DNA of 64,000 bases from Rariglobus hedericola (GCF_007559335.1 NZ_VMBG01000001.1:1674001-1738000); one strand, 5' to 3'; numbered from the stretch's first letter, positions 1-9,592 are shown. The notes: generated by a model not told the origin, from the sequence alone. A program made the numbers and translations.

Positions 1-929
1 TCGATCACCCAGGACGCCGGGATGAGTTTGCGCAGAAGCTTCAGCGTGCGACCGCCCAGCGCCTCGGCCCAGTAATCCTGCAACAGGTGGTGATGAAAAA
101 GCGCGAGCCCGAGTTTCTCCTCCTGGTAGGGGCGCATCGGCGGCACGATGGCCACCTCGCCCGCGGCCCACGCCTCAAAAAAGTAGTGCGCCGTCGGGAT
201 GTTCGCCAAATCGAACAGCTCAAAAAAACGGTAGATGATGTCGATCTTCTCGGGGTTGCCTTCGACGTCGAAGCACAGTGACGAGCCGAGCGGAAACACG
301 TCGTCGGGTTCGAGGCAGAACACCCGCCGGCCTTGCAGCTGGAGCTGCTCTGCGAGCCAGCGCATTTCGGGCCGGTAGGTCGCCGCCTCGTCCGAGACCA
401 CTATGGCGATGAGCGGATTGCGGATGTCGGGCCGGAGCGCGACCAGCGATTCATAGAAACCCTGGATCATCGCATCACCCGCCCCCACGACGTCACCAGC
501 GGATGAATACAACCGGTTGAGGAAAGCGGTCAGCCCGATGCCGCCGGGAACGGAATCGAGTTCGGTCATCACAAAACCCTCATCCGTGAGCAAAAGATCC
601 GGACGCAGGACGGTCGGATAAACGCCGCGGTTCTTGGGATCACGCGCATGGGCGACGAGATGGGCGGGTTTACCGCGATCAAGATAATCAGCCACCCACG
701 GGGCGAGCAGCGGTTTGTTGCGCAGGAGATTTTTCCCGGCGGCCGAGCGCAGATAAAGTGTTTCGAGCGCCTGATGATATTCGATGCAGGCCGCTCCGAT
801 GGCTTCCAACTCCGACGCCTGCTCCGGCGTCAGCGCCCACGCCTCGGGCGACAGCTGCCACGACTTGTCCTCAAACAACGACGTGGCGGCAAAGGCGGCT
901 TTAAGATCGGTGTAAGCGAGATCAGGCAT
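1..929 (-). CDS. Conserved protein of unknown function, 3' end outside window
   Basis: An open frame of about 309 codons starts at ATG 929-927 and runs off the left edge, so the C-terminus is missing. It begins MPDLAYTDLKAAFAATSLFE and has no signal peptide or membrane segment. Around residues 108-140 it carries RPDLLLTDEGF followed by ELDSVPGGIGLT. This Arg-Pro-Asp ... Glu ... Pro-Gly-Gly pattern resembles the N-terminal part of circularly permuted ATP-grasp ligases (glutathionylspermidine-synthase-like), but that is only a motif impression. Codon use matches the neighbours. The coding call is firm; the function is unknown. Confidence 0.75.
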   Translation of the reverse strand, partial: MPDLAYTDLKAAFAATSLFEDKSWQLSPEAWALTPEQASELEAIGAACIEYHQALETLYLRSAAGKNLLRNKPLLAPWVADYLDRGKPAHLVAHARDPKNRGVYPTVLRPDLLLTDEGFVMTELDSVPGGIGLTAFLNRLYSSAGDVVGAGDAMIQGFYESLVALRPDIRNPLIAIVVSDEAATYRPEMRWLAEQLQLQGRRVFCLEPDDVFPLGSSLCFDVEGNPEKIDIIYRFFELFDLANIPTAHYFFEAWAAGEVAIVPPMRPYQEEKLGLALFHHHLLQDYWAEALGGRTLKLLRKLIPASWVI

Positions 930-1052
930 GGCGGCGCGAACTATCGAATTACAAACGGCCAATGTCCAACGACCAAAACAAATTAATCACCAGAAGCCCT
1001 TGAGCATACCCGCCGCGGTCAGGCACTGCACTTGCTCCACGCCCTCAACCCT

Positions 1053-2132
1053 ATGTCGATTCTTGGAAAACTGGCCGGCTCCTCTATCGTCCTTTTGATC
1101 AGCGTTCTTTCGGAAACCACCCTGCTTTCCGACACAGTCAAAGTCTACGATCTCTCCCTCAGCGGGCAGGTTCATCGCTCCGGATTTTATGGTCTGGCTG
1201 GTGAGGTCAGCGCCCCCTCTTCGGTCGATGGCTACAAAGTCGTCGCCCAAGGTAAACTCACGCTGAGTGAAGACGTCGTGGTGAGCGTAAGCGTGAGCCC
1301 CACCGGCATTTTTCTGTTACAGCTTCCCCCGACCCAAGACCGTCATTGGGCGGTTTCCCTGATGGAAGGTGACCACGTGATGGCGGGACCGGTCAGCGTT
1401 GAAGTGTCTCAACCCGGCGTAGGCTTGGACTGGAACCTCGCTTCAAAGCCTTCGGCCACCAACGCCCCGACGGACGTTGAACGTGACGCCAAACTCAACC
1501 GCGCCGTCGCCAAGGCAATCGTGGAAATAGCTCCGTCTTTTGCATCGAACATCGCGGCGAAGAATAAGCGGGAAACTCCGATGCCGCGCCCGGCACATAT
1601 CAAAATACTCGAAGCGGGAGATCCTCCCCAACTTGAGCCCAAGCGACTGGCGCGCGACGTCGACCGCTTGGAAGACGAACGCCTGATCAGCCTCGCCGAG
1701 AAACTCCAAACAAAGGAATGGTCGGATCGGATCGTTCAAAAAATCGGCAAGCCCGCCCTAACCATAAACCTCTATGGCTATAACGGAGCCCATTTTGATG
1801 AAGCGATCGATCTTCAGGTATATTGGATGGAAGATAAAAGCCGCGCATTTTTATCCCTACGTGTCGCCAAACTGGATTCGGCAACCTTGGAAGCGGACAA
1901 AAACAGCCGGGCCAGATTTCTTCTGCGTGATAATTCACGCGCTGTCCCGCCGGCTCGCACGGAGCGCATCGCCGGCTATAACGCCGTATATTTAACCTGG
2001 ATCTCCAATTGCTGCGTGCTCGCCGTGTGGAAAGATTACCACGTGACGATCAACCTCGCCTCAGCCGACGCCGCGTTGATCTCGCAGGAATCCTTAACCG
2101 GATTTCTGACGCTGATTCTGGAAGGAATATGA
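1053..2132 (+). CDS. Exported hypothetical protein
   Basis: A 359-residue protein. ATG 1053 is preferred over an in-frame TTG at 1032 because it places a signal-peptide-like segment (MSILGKLAGSSIVLLISVLS) at the N-terminus. The rest is soluble, with no further membrane segment and no motif I recognise. The region around residues 20-130 looks beta-rich and may be an extracytoplasmic sandwich domain. The C-terminal third has regular aromatic/hydrophobic spacing. It is convergent with prfB, whose stop lies about 50 bp downstream. Periplasmic or surface location is inferred from the N-terminus only. Confidence 0.7.
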   Translation: MSILGKLAGSSIVLLISVLSETTLLSDTVKVYDLSLSGQVHRSGFYGLAGEVSAPSSVDGYKVVAQGKLTLSEDVVVSVSVSPTGIFLLQLPPTQDRHWAVSLMEGDHVMAGPVSVEVSQPGVGLDWNLASKPSATNAPTDVERDAKLNRAVAKAIVEIAPSFASNIAAKNKRETPMPRPAHIKILEAGDPPQLEPKRLARDVDRLEDERLISLAEKLQTKEWSDRIVQKIGKPALTINLYGYNGAHFDEAIDLQVYWMEDKSRAFLSLRVAKLDSATLEADKNSRARFLLRDNSRAVPPARTERIAGYNAVYLTWISNCCVLAVWKDYHVTINLASADAALISQESLTGFLTLILEGI

Positions 2133-2180
2133 CCAACCACGTCGTGGTCCGGCGCATCGCCGGACCACGCACGCACAGGA

Positions 2181-3327
2181 TCACTCCTCGTCGATCTGGA
2201 TGTCTTTGTTGCGATGGCGCGGACAACCGGCGCGGAGCCATCCCGTGATGAAGCGGTCGATGTCGCCATCAAGCACCCCCTGCGTGTCGGAGGTCGAGAC
2301 GCCGGTGCGCAGGTCCTTCACCATCTGGTAAGGCTGCAACACGTAGCTGCGGATCTGGGCGCCGAAACCGATTTCGCCCTTGTCGCCGTAGAACTTGTCC
2401 ATCTCGGCGCGCTGCTCGTCCTGACGTTTTTCGTAGAGACGCGCTTTCAAGACGTTCATCGCAGTCGCCTTGTTCTTGATCTGCGAACGTTCGTTTTGGC
2501 AGACCACCACGGTATTCGTCGGTATGTGCGTGATACGCACGGCGGAGTCGGTCGTGTTAACGCCCTGACCGCCCTTGCCGGATGAACGATACACGTCGAT
2601 GCGCAGCTCGTCTTCGGGGATCTCGATTTTGATGTCGTCGGTCACCTCGGCGATCACGTCCACCGCGCAAAACGAGGTATGGCGGCGTGCGTTGGAATCG
2701 AACGGTGAGATGCGCACGAGGCGGTGAACACCACGCTCGGCCTTGCAGTAACCGTAGGCGTTTTCGCCTTTGATCAGGATGGTCGCCTTGGCGATGCCGG
2801 CGGTGTCGCCCGGCTGCACGTCCATGAGCTCGGCTTGGAAACCGCGGCGTTCGGCCCAGCGGTTATACATGCGATAAAGGATGTCGGCCCAGTCGTTGGA
2901 CTCGGTGCCACCCGCGCCTGCCTGGATGGAGAAGATCGCGTTGTTGCGATCGAACTGGCCGTTCAGGAACGCGCCGATTTCGATCTTGTCGATCTCGGGC
3001 ACCATGGCCTCAACCTGCGAGGTTAGCTCGGCGCCGAACTCGTCCTTCTCTTCCGGAGAACCGGCGTCGATCAGCTCGAGCATGACATCGAGGTCGGCCA
3101 CGCGTTTGCTGAAATCAACCACGGGCAGGACGGAACGTTTTAAGGCGTTCACCTTGCCGATGTGTTTTTGGGCACGCTCGTTGTTATCCCAGAACGTGGG
3201 ATCGCCCATCTGCGCCTCGAGGGCCTCTATTTCGCGAAGCTTTTGTTCGCAGTCAAAGAAACCTCCATAGATGCCCTGCGCGCTTCTTTATGTTTTCGAT
3301 GTGGTTGAACGTTTCGGGTGAGACCAT
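2181..3327 (-). CDS. prfB: Peptide chain release factor 2, made by programmed +1 frameshift
   Basis: RF2 recognises UGA and UAA codons and triggers peptidyl-tRNA hydrolysis in the ribosome. The zero frame starts at ATG 3327 and reads 24 codons ([15 protein letters not shown]...WRFL) to an in-frame TGA at 3255-3253. Skipping one base gives D-C-E-Q-K-L and a product of about 381 residues. The diagnostic tripeptide SPF falls near residues 207-209 and GGQ near 252-254, almost the same positions as in E. coli RF2. The frame after the shift continues without a break to the stop at 2181. The usual autoregulation applies: low RF2 favours frameshifting. Confidence 0.96.
3252..3266 (-). promoter_or_regulatory. 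prfB programmed +1 frameshift site
   Basis: On the minus strand the bases read GGAGGTTTCTTTGAC. This is an internal Shine-Dalgarno-like GGAGG, then the slippery codon CTT, the in-frame stop TGA and a following C. This is the classical RF2 recoding signal. The spacing from the SD-like element to CTT is short, as needed for +1 slippage. Confidence 0.93.
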
Positions 3328-3382
3328 GACTTAAAAAAATGAAGGGTTATGACCGCAACGCACGGCGGGCGGCGCAAGGACG

Positions 3383-3413
3383 AAAAAGGCCGCCCGCGGG
3401 AATGCAGGCGGCC
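3383..3413 (-). terminator. Rho-independent terminator after the DUF4870 gene
   Basis: A perfect 7-bp stem, GGCCGCC (3388-3394) with GGCGGCC (3407-3413), is followed on the minus strand by five U residues (A 3383-3387). It lies downstream of the gene ending at 3440 and upstream of prfB, so it separates the two minus-strand units. Confidence 0.75.
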
Positions 3414-3439
3414 GATAACGTAAACAATCAAGGCTTCGC

Positions 3440-3823
3440 TCAGACAAACGTGCCGGCAAACCACTTCTGGAAATGCTCACCAATCACCGGAACCGGCTTC
3501 TGCTGACCGGAGGCGGCGGCGATCAGGCCGATCAGCGCGAACACCAGAAAACCGATGCCGACGACCGGAATCAGAACCACATTGAGGAGTTGGATCAAGG
3601 GGATGAACGCGATGATCATCAGCCCGATCCAGACCGCGAAGCCTGCAACGATCAGGCCGAGGACCTGGCGAAGGTGAAACGCACCGAGGGCGGTTTTTTT
3701 GCCGTTGTGCATCACAATCGCGACGATGAAGCCGATAATGGTGATGTAGCTGAGGATGGCGACCGTGCGGTCTTCTTGGACGACAGCGGTCTCGGGAGTG
3801 ACGGTGAAGGGAGAGTTCGACAT
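3440..3823 (-). CDS. DUF4870-family small membrane protein
   Basis: A 127-residue protein with three predicted membrane helices, at about residues 21-38, 54-75 and 78-104. Between the first two is the amphipathic GAFHLRQVLGL stretch, whose H-x-R-Q core is typical of DUF4870/Tic20-like small membrane proteins. ATG 3823 was chosen because the hydrophilic start MSNSPFTVTPETAVVQEDRT matches the family. A longer in-frame extension to 3973 has unlikely composition. The gene is monocistronic, with its own terminator. The molecular function of the family is unknown. Confidence 0.8.
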   Translation of the reverse strand: MSNSPFTVTPETAVVQEDRTVAILSYITIIGFIVAIVMHNGKKTALGAFHLRQVLGLIVAGFAVWIGLMIIAFIPLIQLLNVVLIPVVGIGFLVFALIGLIAAASGQQKPVPVIGEHFQKWFAGTFV

Positions 3824-4049
3824 AAAAAGGATGTAGGTTGAGGGACCAAGGGTCCGACAACCGGTTGCGTATCCGTTGGCCGAATCAGCGTCAACGGGAC
3901 AAAAACACCCCATGGTTCGGGCCCCAGAGGTTTCAGGTGAATACCTCAATTTCGTTAAACCGCCTAAAGTCATCTCCCTGTGATCCGTAGGGGGCAGGTG
4001 TTCACCGAAATCGGCCCGTTTACCTTAAACTGAAAATCAAAATCAGAAA

Positions 4050-4895
4050 ATGACTACTGCTACGCCTCCCGTCCCGGATCTCAGCATGCTGGTGCAGCTC
4101 GCCGACTCGATGTCGGTTTCCGCCCAAGTTCTCGCCCGCATGAACCAGCTCATGCTGTCCCCCATGTCCACCTTGGTGGATATAGCCCAGGTGTTACGCA
4201 CCGATCCGTCGCTGGCGGCCCGGGTGGTGCGCATCGCCAACAGCGCTTTTTTCGCCACCAAGACGCGCGCCAGCAGCCTCGAGGAAGCATTGCAACGCGT
4301 AGGCCTCCGCGAAGTTTACCGCATCGTCGGCACGGCGGCACTGGGACGGCTCACGCCCGTCAACCTCCGCGCCTACGGCATCAGCGGTGATACGTTTCTC
4401 AAAGCCGCGCTTTTTTCCGCGACCTCCAGCCAGTTGCTCGCCGTGCGCGCAGGCATGGATGGATCTTCCGCTTATCTCGCCGGACTGATGCGGCCGCTGG
4501 GTGTGCTCGTGCTGAATCACTACGGTGAAACTCATTTCAACCACGTCGATGAACTCGCCTGCGATGCCGCGCCTTCCCTGGAGAGTTGGGAGCGCGACCA
4601 CTTTGGATTCAATCACTCCGAGGTATCCGCCCAGATCATCGATCACTGGGGATTTTCCGAACACTTGGTCCACAGCGTCGGGGCCTACTCCCGCCGCGAC
4701 GATGCGGATCCGCTTTCCATCGTGTTGCATGCCGCGGGCGCGCTGGCTGTAAGCAGTCACGCAACGCTGCATCCACGCGACCACGACATCGGCCTCGAGC
4801 GCAACTGGCTCGCCAAGGTCGGCATCCCCTCCTCCGCCCTGCCTGAGATCAGCCTGAAAGCCCTGCGCGCCGCGCGTTCGATCGGGGCCAACTGA
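4050..4895 (+). CDS. HDOD domain protein (first of a tandem pair)
   Basis: A 281-residue soluble protein made almost entirely of one HDOD domain, a catalytically inactive relative of HD phosphohydrolases found in bacterial signalling. Typical elements are the N-terminal LVQLADSMSVSAQVLARMN, DPSLAARVVRIANSAFF near residues 52-68, and an LEEALQRVGL segment. No receiver, GGDEF, EAL or kinase domain is attached, so the input and output are unknown. The next HDOD gene begins 8 bp after its stop, which indicates co-transcription. Two short palindromes lie upstream (3935-3946 and 3997-4006). Confidence 0.85.
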   Translation: MTTATPPVPDLSMLVQLADSMSVSAQVLARMNQLMLSPMSTLVDIAQVLRTDPSLAARVVRIANSAFFATKTRASSLEEALQRVGLREVYRIVGTAALGRLTPVNLRAYGISGDTFLKAALFSATSSQLLAVRAGMDGSSAYLAGLMRPLGVLVLNHYGETHFNHVDELACDAAPSLESWERDHFGFNHSEVSAQIIDHWGFSEHLVHSVGAYSRRDDADPLSIVLHAAGALAVSSHATLHPRDHDIGLERNWLAKVGIPSSALPEISLKALRAARSIGAN

Positions 4896-4903
4896 GACCC
4901 GCC

Positions 4904-5773
4904 ATGCATCTCGCTGAAGCCTCCCCGATTCATCTGGATTTATTCAAGGCGGCCGCGCGCCTGCCCGCGTCGGCGCAAATCTTCGAACGCATCAACGCCG
5001 CGTTGCGAAACCCTGATGTGCGCAGTCACGAGATCATCGATATCCTGAGCCAGGATCCCGCCACCGCGTTGCGCGTGCTACGGCTGGCCAACAGCGTGCA
5101 GTTCGTGCGCGGCGAACCTTTTGCCAGCCTGGAGCGAGCCGTCGATTGGATCGGCATCACCCATGTTTACCACCTGCTCGCGGTCACCGTGTCGGCCAAT
5201 CTGTTTTGCAAAAGCCTGCCGCACTACGACGTCACGAGCGATCAACTGTGGCGCAACGCCGTCGCCACCGGCACCGCGATGCATCTCATCGCCGAGGCCG
5301 GCGGCGCGGATCCGCGTCGCGCCTACTCGGTCGGGTTGTTTCGCCCCGTGGGCCGGATGCTGTTTCAACAACTCGCCACGCAGCGCGAGTTGCCACTGCC
5401 CAAGCGCATGCTCCGCGACAACGGCGAGACGCTCGCCTGGGAAAAGTCCTGCTTTGAAGTGCACAACGCCGAAGCCGTCGCCTATCTGTTTGAAATCTGG
5501 GGACTGAACCGGTCGATGGGCGAAATCATCGGGCACCACTACGAGCCGCTGGAGGCGAGCCACTCGCCCGAAGCGTCCGGCACCGCTCTGCTGCATGTGG
5601 CCTGTTGGATGGCACGCGAAGCCGGCTACGGGCTCTCGATCGAATCCAACGCCTGGAACATCAATCCCGCCGTGCTCCAGCAAGCCTGCCTGCCGTCATT
5701 TAATCTGGCGCCCTATGTTAAGCGCACCAAAGAAATCACCGCGCGGCTGACCGTCACGCCGTCGAATAATTAA
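4904..5773 (+). CDS. HDOD domain protein (second of a tandem pair)
   Basis: A 289-residue soluble HDOD protein that is clearly paralogous to its upstream neighbour. The shared pattern includes LFKAAARLPASAQIFERIN at the start, then DPATALRVLRLANSVQF, then LERAVDWIGI. The gene starts 8 bp after the previous stop, so the two are probably one transcript. Divergence between the copies is considerable, which suggests an old duplication and possibly a heterodimer. It is convergent with cysH (stop at 5811). No accessory domain is seen. Confidence 0.85.
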   Translation: MHLAEASPIHLDLFKAAARLPASAQIFERINAALRNPDVRSHEIIDILSQDPATALRVLRLANSVQFVRGEPFASLERAVDWIGITHVYHLLAVTVSANLFCKSLPHYDVTSDQLWRNAVATGTAMHLIAEAGGADPRRAYSVGLFRPVGRMLFQQLATQRELPLPKRMLRDNGETLAWEKSCFEVHNAEAVAYLFEIWGLNRSMGEIIGHHYEPLEASHSPEASGTALLHVACWMAREAGYGLSIESNAWNINPAVLQQACLPSFNLAPYVKRTKEITARLTVTPSNN

Positions 5774-5810
5774 CCGAGCGCGTCCGCCAACTGCCGCCGC
5801 CGCATCCGTC

Positions 5811-6536
5811 TCAGATCTGAAAATCGCCGCGACCGCTGCTTTCGTGCAGGCCGCACTCGCGTTTCAAACCGCCGAAACGCGTCTGCTCTTCGGTCATGCC
5901 GGCTTCGAGTTTCGACGTGCTGTGCCAGTCGCCGACGGACACATAGCCTTCTTCCCAAAGCGGATGATAATTGAGTCCGTTTTCCATGAGGTAACGGTGG
6001 ATCGTGCGGTTGTCCCAATCGATGATCGGATGAACCTTGGTGATCTTGTTTTGATGCTGCACGACCGGCAGCTGTCCGCGCGTGCTCGCCTGCGAACGAC
6101 GCAGACCGGCAAGCCAGGCCGTGGCGCCGAGTTCGCGCACGGCGCGGTCCATCGGCTCGACTTTGTTGAGGTGATTGTAGCGCTTCAGGCCTTCGAGTCC
6201 CTGCTCCCACTGTTTGCCATGGAGCGCCTCTTGATGAGCGGCAGTCTGGAGAGCGGCGTAGGTTTTGAGATTGAGATCAAGCTTCTTGGTAAGATCCGCC
6301 GCGAACCGATACGTTTCAGGAAACAGGTAACCCGTATCGATGAAGATGACCGGGACTTTCGGGACGATGCGCGTGACCAGATGCAACATCACCGCCGCCT
6401 GAATACCGAAGCTCGTGGTGAGCACGAGGCCGTCGCCGTAAGTATCCACCGCCCACTGCACCCGCTCTTGCGCCGTCGCTTTTTCGAGGTCCACCGCGCG
6501 GTCGGAAAGCGCGGGATTAACGGCGGTGGCGTTCAT
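5811..6536 (-). CDS. cysH: Phosphoadenosine phosphosulfate (PAPS) reductase
   Basis: A 241-residue enzyme that reduces PAPS to sulfite in assimilatory sulfate reduction, using thioredoxin or glutaredoxin. Family features are the P-loop-like [14 protein letters not shown] near residues 40-53, the [16 protein letters not shown] block, [16 protein letters not shown], and the C-terminal ECGLH motif with the catalytic Cys near residue 228. The paired-cysteine motif of the iron-sulfur APS reductases is absent, so PAPS is the expected substrate. No other sulfur gene is adjacent. An unusual hairpin lies just upstream (6593-6627). Confidence 0.93.
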   Translation of the reverse strand: MNATAVNPALSDRAVDLEKATAQERVQWAVDTYGDGLVLTTSFGIQAAVMLHLVTRIVPKVPVIFIDTGYLFPETYRFAADLTKKLDLNLKTYAALQTAAHQEALHGKQWEQGLEGLKRYNHLNKVEPMDRAVRELGATAWLAGLRRSQASTRGQLPVVQHQNKITKVHPIIDWDNRTIHRYLMENGLNYHPLWEEGYVSVGDWHSTSKLEAGMTEEQTRFGGLKRECGLHESSGRGDFQI

Positions 6537-6592
6537 TTGAATAACGAAGAGATACTTAGTTTATGTCCAAAGTAAAGATTTGAGCCATGATT

Positions 6593-6627
6593 GGGTTTAA
6601 CCTGCTTTGATAAAGCAGGTTAAATCC
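6593..6627. repeat. Perfect hairpin between valS and cysH
   Basis: A 13-bp perfect inverted repeat, TTTAACCTGCTTT (6596-6608) with AAAGCAGGTTAAA (6612-6624), has a 3-base loop. It extends by a G:T and two G:C pairs to 6593/6627. It sits after valS and before cysH on the minus strand, but neither side has a clear T-tract. It may stop valS transcription, protect its 3' end, or regulate cysH. Confidence 0.6.
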
Positions 6628-6650
6628 ACGCAAAAACGAGGATTTGCTAC

Positions 6651-9437
6651 TTACAGGGCGTTGAGCAAGCGCGTGATCTCGTCGCGTTTCATCTTTTGAT
6701 CGGCGAGTTGTTTGCGCGCTCCTTCGAGCACGGCCGGCGGGGCTTTGCTGGTGAACGCTTCATTCGACAGACGTGCTTCGGTGCCGGCGATGTGCTTGGT
6801 GACGGCATCGAGTTCCTTGGTGAGACGCGTGCGCTCGGCAGCCGGATCGACTTTCACGCCGGTATCCAGATAGAGCGTGCCGAGAGGAGTCACGATGGCG
6901 GGCAACGCAACCTCTTCGGTCGTGCGTGAAATCTCAGCCGCACCGACGAGGCGCGTGAGTTTGGCGGCGGCTTTCTCTAGCACCAGCCACTCGGACTGGC
7001 CTGATAGGGCGAGGAATTTCACGTCGCGTTTTTGAGCGACGGACTGGTCGGCCTTTAGCTGGCGGGCAAACGTGGCGACCTGCTTCAACTGGTCCACGCG
7101 GGTGGAGGCGTCGGCATCGATCTGGACGCCGCGCGCGTTGAGCGTAGCGATCAGACCGTCGGCGGTCTCGATACGCGTGTCCTGCACGAAGGTTTTTCCG
7201 GCCGGCGCGTAACCGAGCAGCGACCAGAGTTCCTCCGTGATGAACGGCGCGAACGGCTCGAACATCAGTAAGAACTCGCGGATGACGAGGTCCTGCATGG
7301 CGAGCGCGTGATCCTTCGCGGCCGGGTCTTGCACGCGGGTCTTGGCGACCTCGACATACCAGTCACAAAAGTCGTTCCAGAAAAACGAATACAAGCGCTG
7401 GGTCGCACCGGCGAATTCAAAGCCGGTGAAGCCGCGTTCGACGGTTTTCATCGTATCGGTCAGCGCAGCGAGGAGCGCATGGTCGTCGTCATCGAGCTTC
7501 GAGGCGTCGATGCGGGCGAGAATCGCTTCGAGCGAGGAGTTGTCGCTCATCGGTCCGCTCATCTGGCGGAAACGGCAGGCATTCCAGATCTTGTTGCAGA
7601 AGTTTTTTCCGCTCTCGATGCGGTCCTCGTCGAACTTCACGTCCTGGCCGAGCGGCGCGATTTGCAGCAGTCCGAAGCGCAGACCGTCGGCACCGTATTT
7701 CTGAATGAGGTCGAGCGGATCAGGCGAGTTGCCGAGCGTCTTCGACATCTTGCGGCCCTGCTTGTCGCGCACGATACCGTTGAAGTAAACGTGCTTGAAC
7801 GGAATGCGTTCCTCGGCGGGCGCGCCGGGCTTCGCGAATTCGAGGCCGGCCATGATCATGCGGGCGACCCAGAAGAAAATGATGTCCGCGCCCGTCGCGA
7901 GCGTGGTCGTCGGGTAAAACTGTGCGAAGTTCGCCTTGGCCTGTTCCTCGGCGTTGGGCCAGCCGAGCGTGGCGAAAGGCCAGAGCCAGGAGGATGCCCA
8001 CGTATCGAGAACATCGTCTTCCTGCGTCCAGTTTTCGGGGTCGGCGGGACCTTCGAGCGAAACGTGGATGATCTTCGGATCGCGCAGATCGGCCTCGGTG
8101 AGTTTCTCGCGGTCGATGCCCTTCGCATACCACACGGGAATGCGGTGACCCCACCAGAGTTGGCGGCTGATGCACCAGTCCTGGATGTTATCGAGCCAGT
8201 TGAGGTAAACCTTCGTCCAACGCTCGGGGTGCATCTGGATCAAGCCGTCGCGCACGACCTGCTTGGCTTCTTCGACGCGCGGATAACGCAGCCACCACTG
8301 CTGGGTGAGACGCGGCTCGATGGGCACGCCAGCGCGCTGCGAGTAACCGACGTTGTTCTCGTAAGGCTTCGCCTCGATGAGATTGCCGCGCTCGGTGAGG
8401 ATTTCGGCGGCTTTTTTGCGCGCGGCGAAACGATCCATGCCGGCCAGTTCGGGGCCGGCGAACTCGTTCATCGTGCCGTCGGCATTGAGCGCATCGATGA
8501 CCGGCAGCTTGTGGCGCTGGCCGATTTCGAAGTCCACTTTATCGTGGGCGGGCGTGACTTTGAGCGCACCGGCGGCGAAGGCCGGATCCACCGCAGCATC
8601 GGCGATGATCGGGATCTGCACGCGGTTGCCGAGCGGGCGCCAGACGAATTTGCCGACGAGATGCTGATAGCGTTCGTCATCGGGATGCACGGCCACGGCG
8701 ACGTCGGCCGCAATGGTCTCGGGGCGCGTGGTTTCGAGGACGAGGTGCGTGAGCGGGATCACGTTGCCCTCGGCGTCCTTGGTCGTGGTCGGCTCGACGA
8801 GTTCGTAGCGGAGTTGATAAATGAAGCCCTTGGTCGGACGCATCTCGACCTCTTCATCCGACAAAGCGGTGAGCGAAACCGGGCACCAGTTGACCATGCG
8901 TTTGCCGCGGTAAATATGCGCACGGCCCTCCGAATCGGTGCTGTTAAAAAGCTTCACGAAGGACGTGAGCACGGCCTTCGAATAGCCGGGATCCATCGTG
9001 AAATGCGTGCGGTCCCAATCACACGAGCAACCGAGTTCGCGGAGCTGCTTGAGAATGTGGTCACCCTTCTCGTCGCGCCAGGTCCACACGCGTTTGAGGA
9101 ACTCCTCGCGACCGAGATCGCGACGGCCCTTGCCCTCGGTTTTCTTGAGGTGCTTCTCGACCATCGTCTGCGTGGCGATGCCCGCGTGGTCGGTGCCGGG
9201 AATCCAGCACGCGGCCTTGCCTTCAAGACGGGCGCGGCGGATGAGCGCGTCTTGCAACGTGTTGTTCAGCACGTGGCCCATGTGCAGGATGCCGGTGACG
9301 TTCGGCGGAGGGATGACGATCGAGTAAGTCTCCTGTCCGGGCTCGGCACGACCGGCGAAGCACTTGGCTTCCTGCCAGGCGGCATACCACTTCGTCTCAA
9401 CATCGCGCGCTTCGTAGCTCTTGGTGATCTCGGCCAT
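6651..9437 (-). CDS. valS: Valyl-tRNA synthetase
   Basis: A 928-residue class I aminoacyl-tRNA synthetase that charges tRNA-Val. The HIGH-type signature appears as HMGH at residues 52-55 (after PPPNVTGIL) and the KMSKT signature at 563-567. Between them lie the editing domain and the tryptophan-rich GTDHAGIAT and WCISRQLWWGHRIPVW blocks. The last 70 or so residues (VDPAAERTRLTKELDAVTKHI...) form the coiled-coil arm typical of bacterial ValRS. Length is normal. It is divergent from glnD across 155 bp. Confidence 0.97.
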   Translation of the reverse strand: MAEITKSYEARDVETKWYAAWQEAKCFAGRAEPGQETYSIVIPPPNVTGILHMGHVLNNTLQDALIRRARLEGKAACWIPGTDHAGIATQTMVEKHLKKTEGKGRRDLGREEFLKRVWTWRDEKGDHILKQLRELGCSCDWDRTHFTMDPGYSKAVLTSFVKLFNSTDSEGRAHIYRGKRMVNWCPVSLTALSDEEVEMRPTKGFIYQLRYELVEPTTTKDAEGNVIPLTHLVLETTRPETIAADVAVAVHPDDERYQHLVGKFVWRPLGNRVQIPIIADAAVDPAFAAGALKVTPAHDKVDFEIGQRHKLPVIDALNADGTMNEFAGPELAGMDRFAARKKAAEILTERGNLIEAKPYENNVGYSQRAGVPIEPRLTQQWWLRYPRVEEAKQVVRDGLIQMHPERWTKVYLNWLDNIQDWCISRQLWWGHRIPVWYAKGIDREKLTEADLRDPKIIHVSLEGPADPENWTQEDDVLDTWASSWLWPFATLGWPNAEEQAKANFAQFYPTTTLATGADIIFFWVARMIMAGLEFAKPGAPAEERIPFKHVYFNGIVRDKQGRKMSKTLGNSPDPLDLIQKYGADGLRFGLLQIAPLGQDVKFDEDRIESGKNFCNKIWNACRFRQMSGPMSDNSSLEAILARIDASKLDDDDHALLAALTDTMKTVERGFTGFEFAGATQRLYSFFWNDFCDWYVEVAKTRVQDPAAKDHALAMQDLVIREFLLMFEPFAPFITEELWSLLGYAPAGKTFVQDTRIETADGLIATLNARGVQIDADASTRVDQLKQVATFARQLKADQSVAQKRDVKFLALSGQSEWLVLEKAAAKLTRLVGAAEISRTTEEVALPAIVTPLGTLYLDTGVKVDPAAERTRLTKELDAVTKHIAGTEARLSNEAFTSKAPPAVLEGARKQLADQKMKRDEITRLLNAL

Positions 9438-9592
9438 GATTAAAAATTAAGCCTTCCAGCCAACCGTCCGCCGGCGCGGCTGGCAAGCATCGGGATTAGG
9501 CCCCGCGGTGGCACGAACGTTGCAAGCGGGCGGCCTCACGCGCGGCTTGCCAACCAACCGCCCTCCAACTGATTCTCGCACCTTTACCACCT

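Noticed and set aside
7308-9443. A 711-codon open frame on the plus strand opposite valS
   Set aside because: It is a mirror of valS codon bias, Arg/Glu/Gly-rich with no family motif. valS has complete synthetase motifs.
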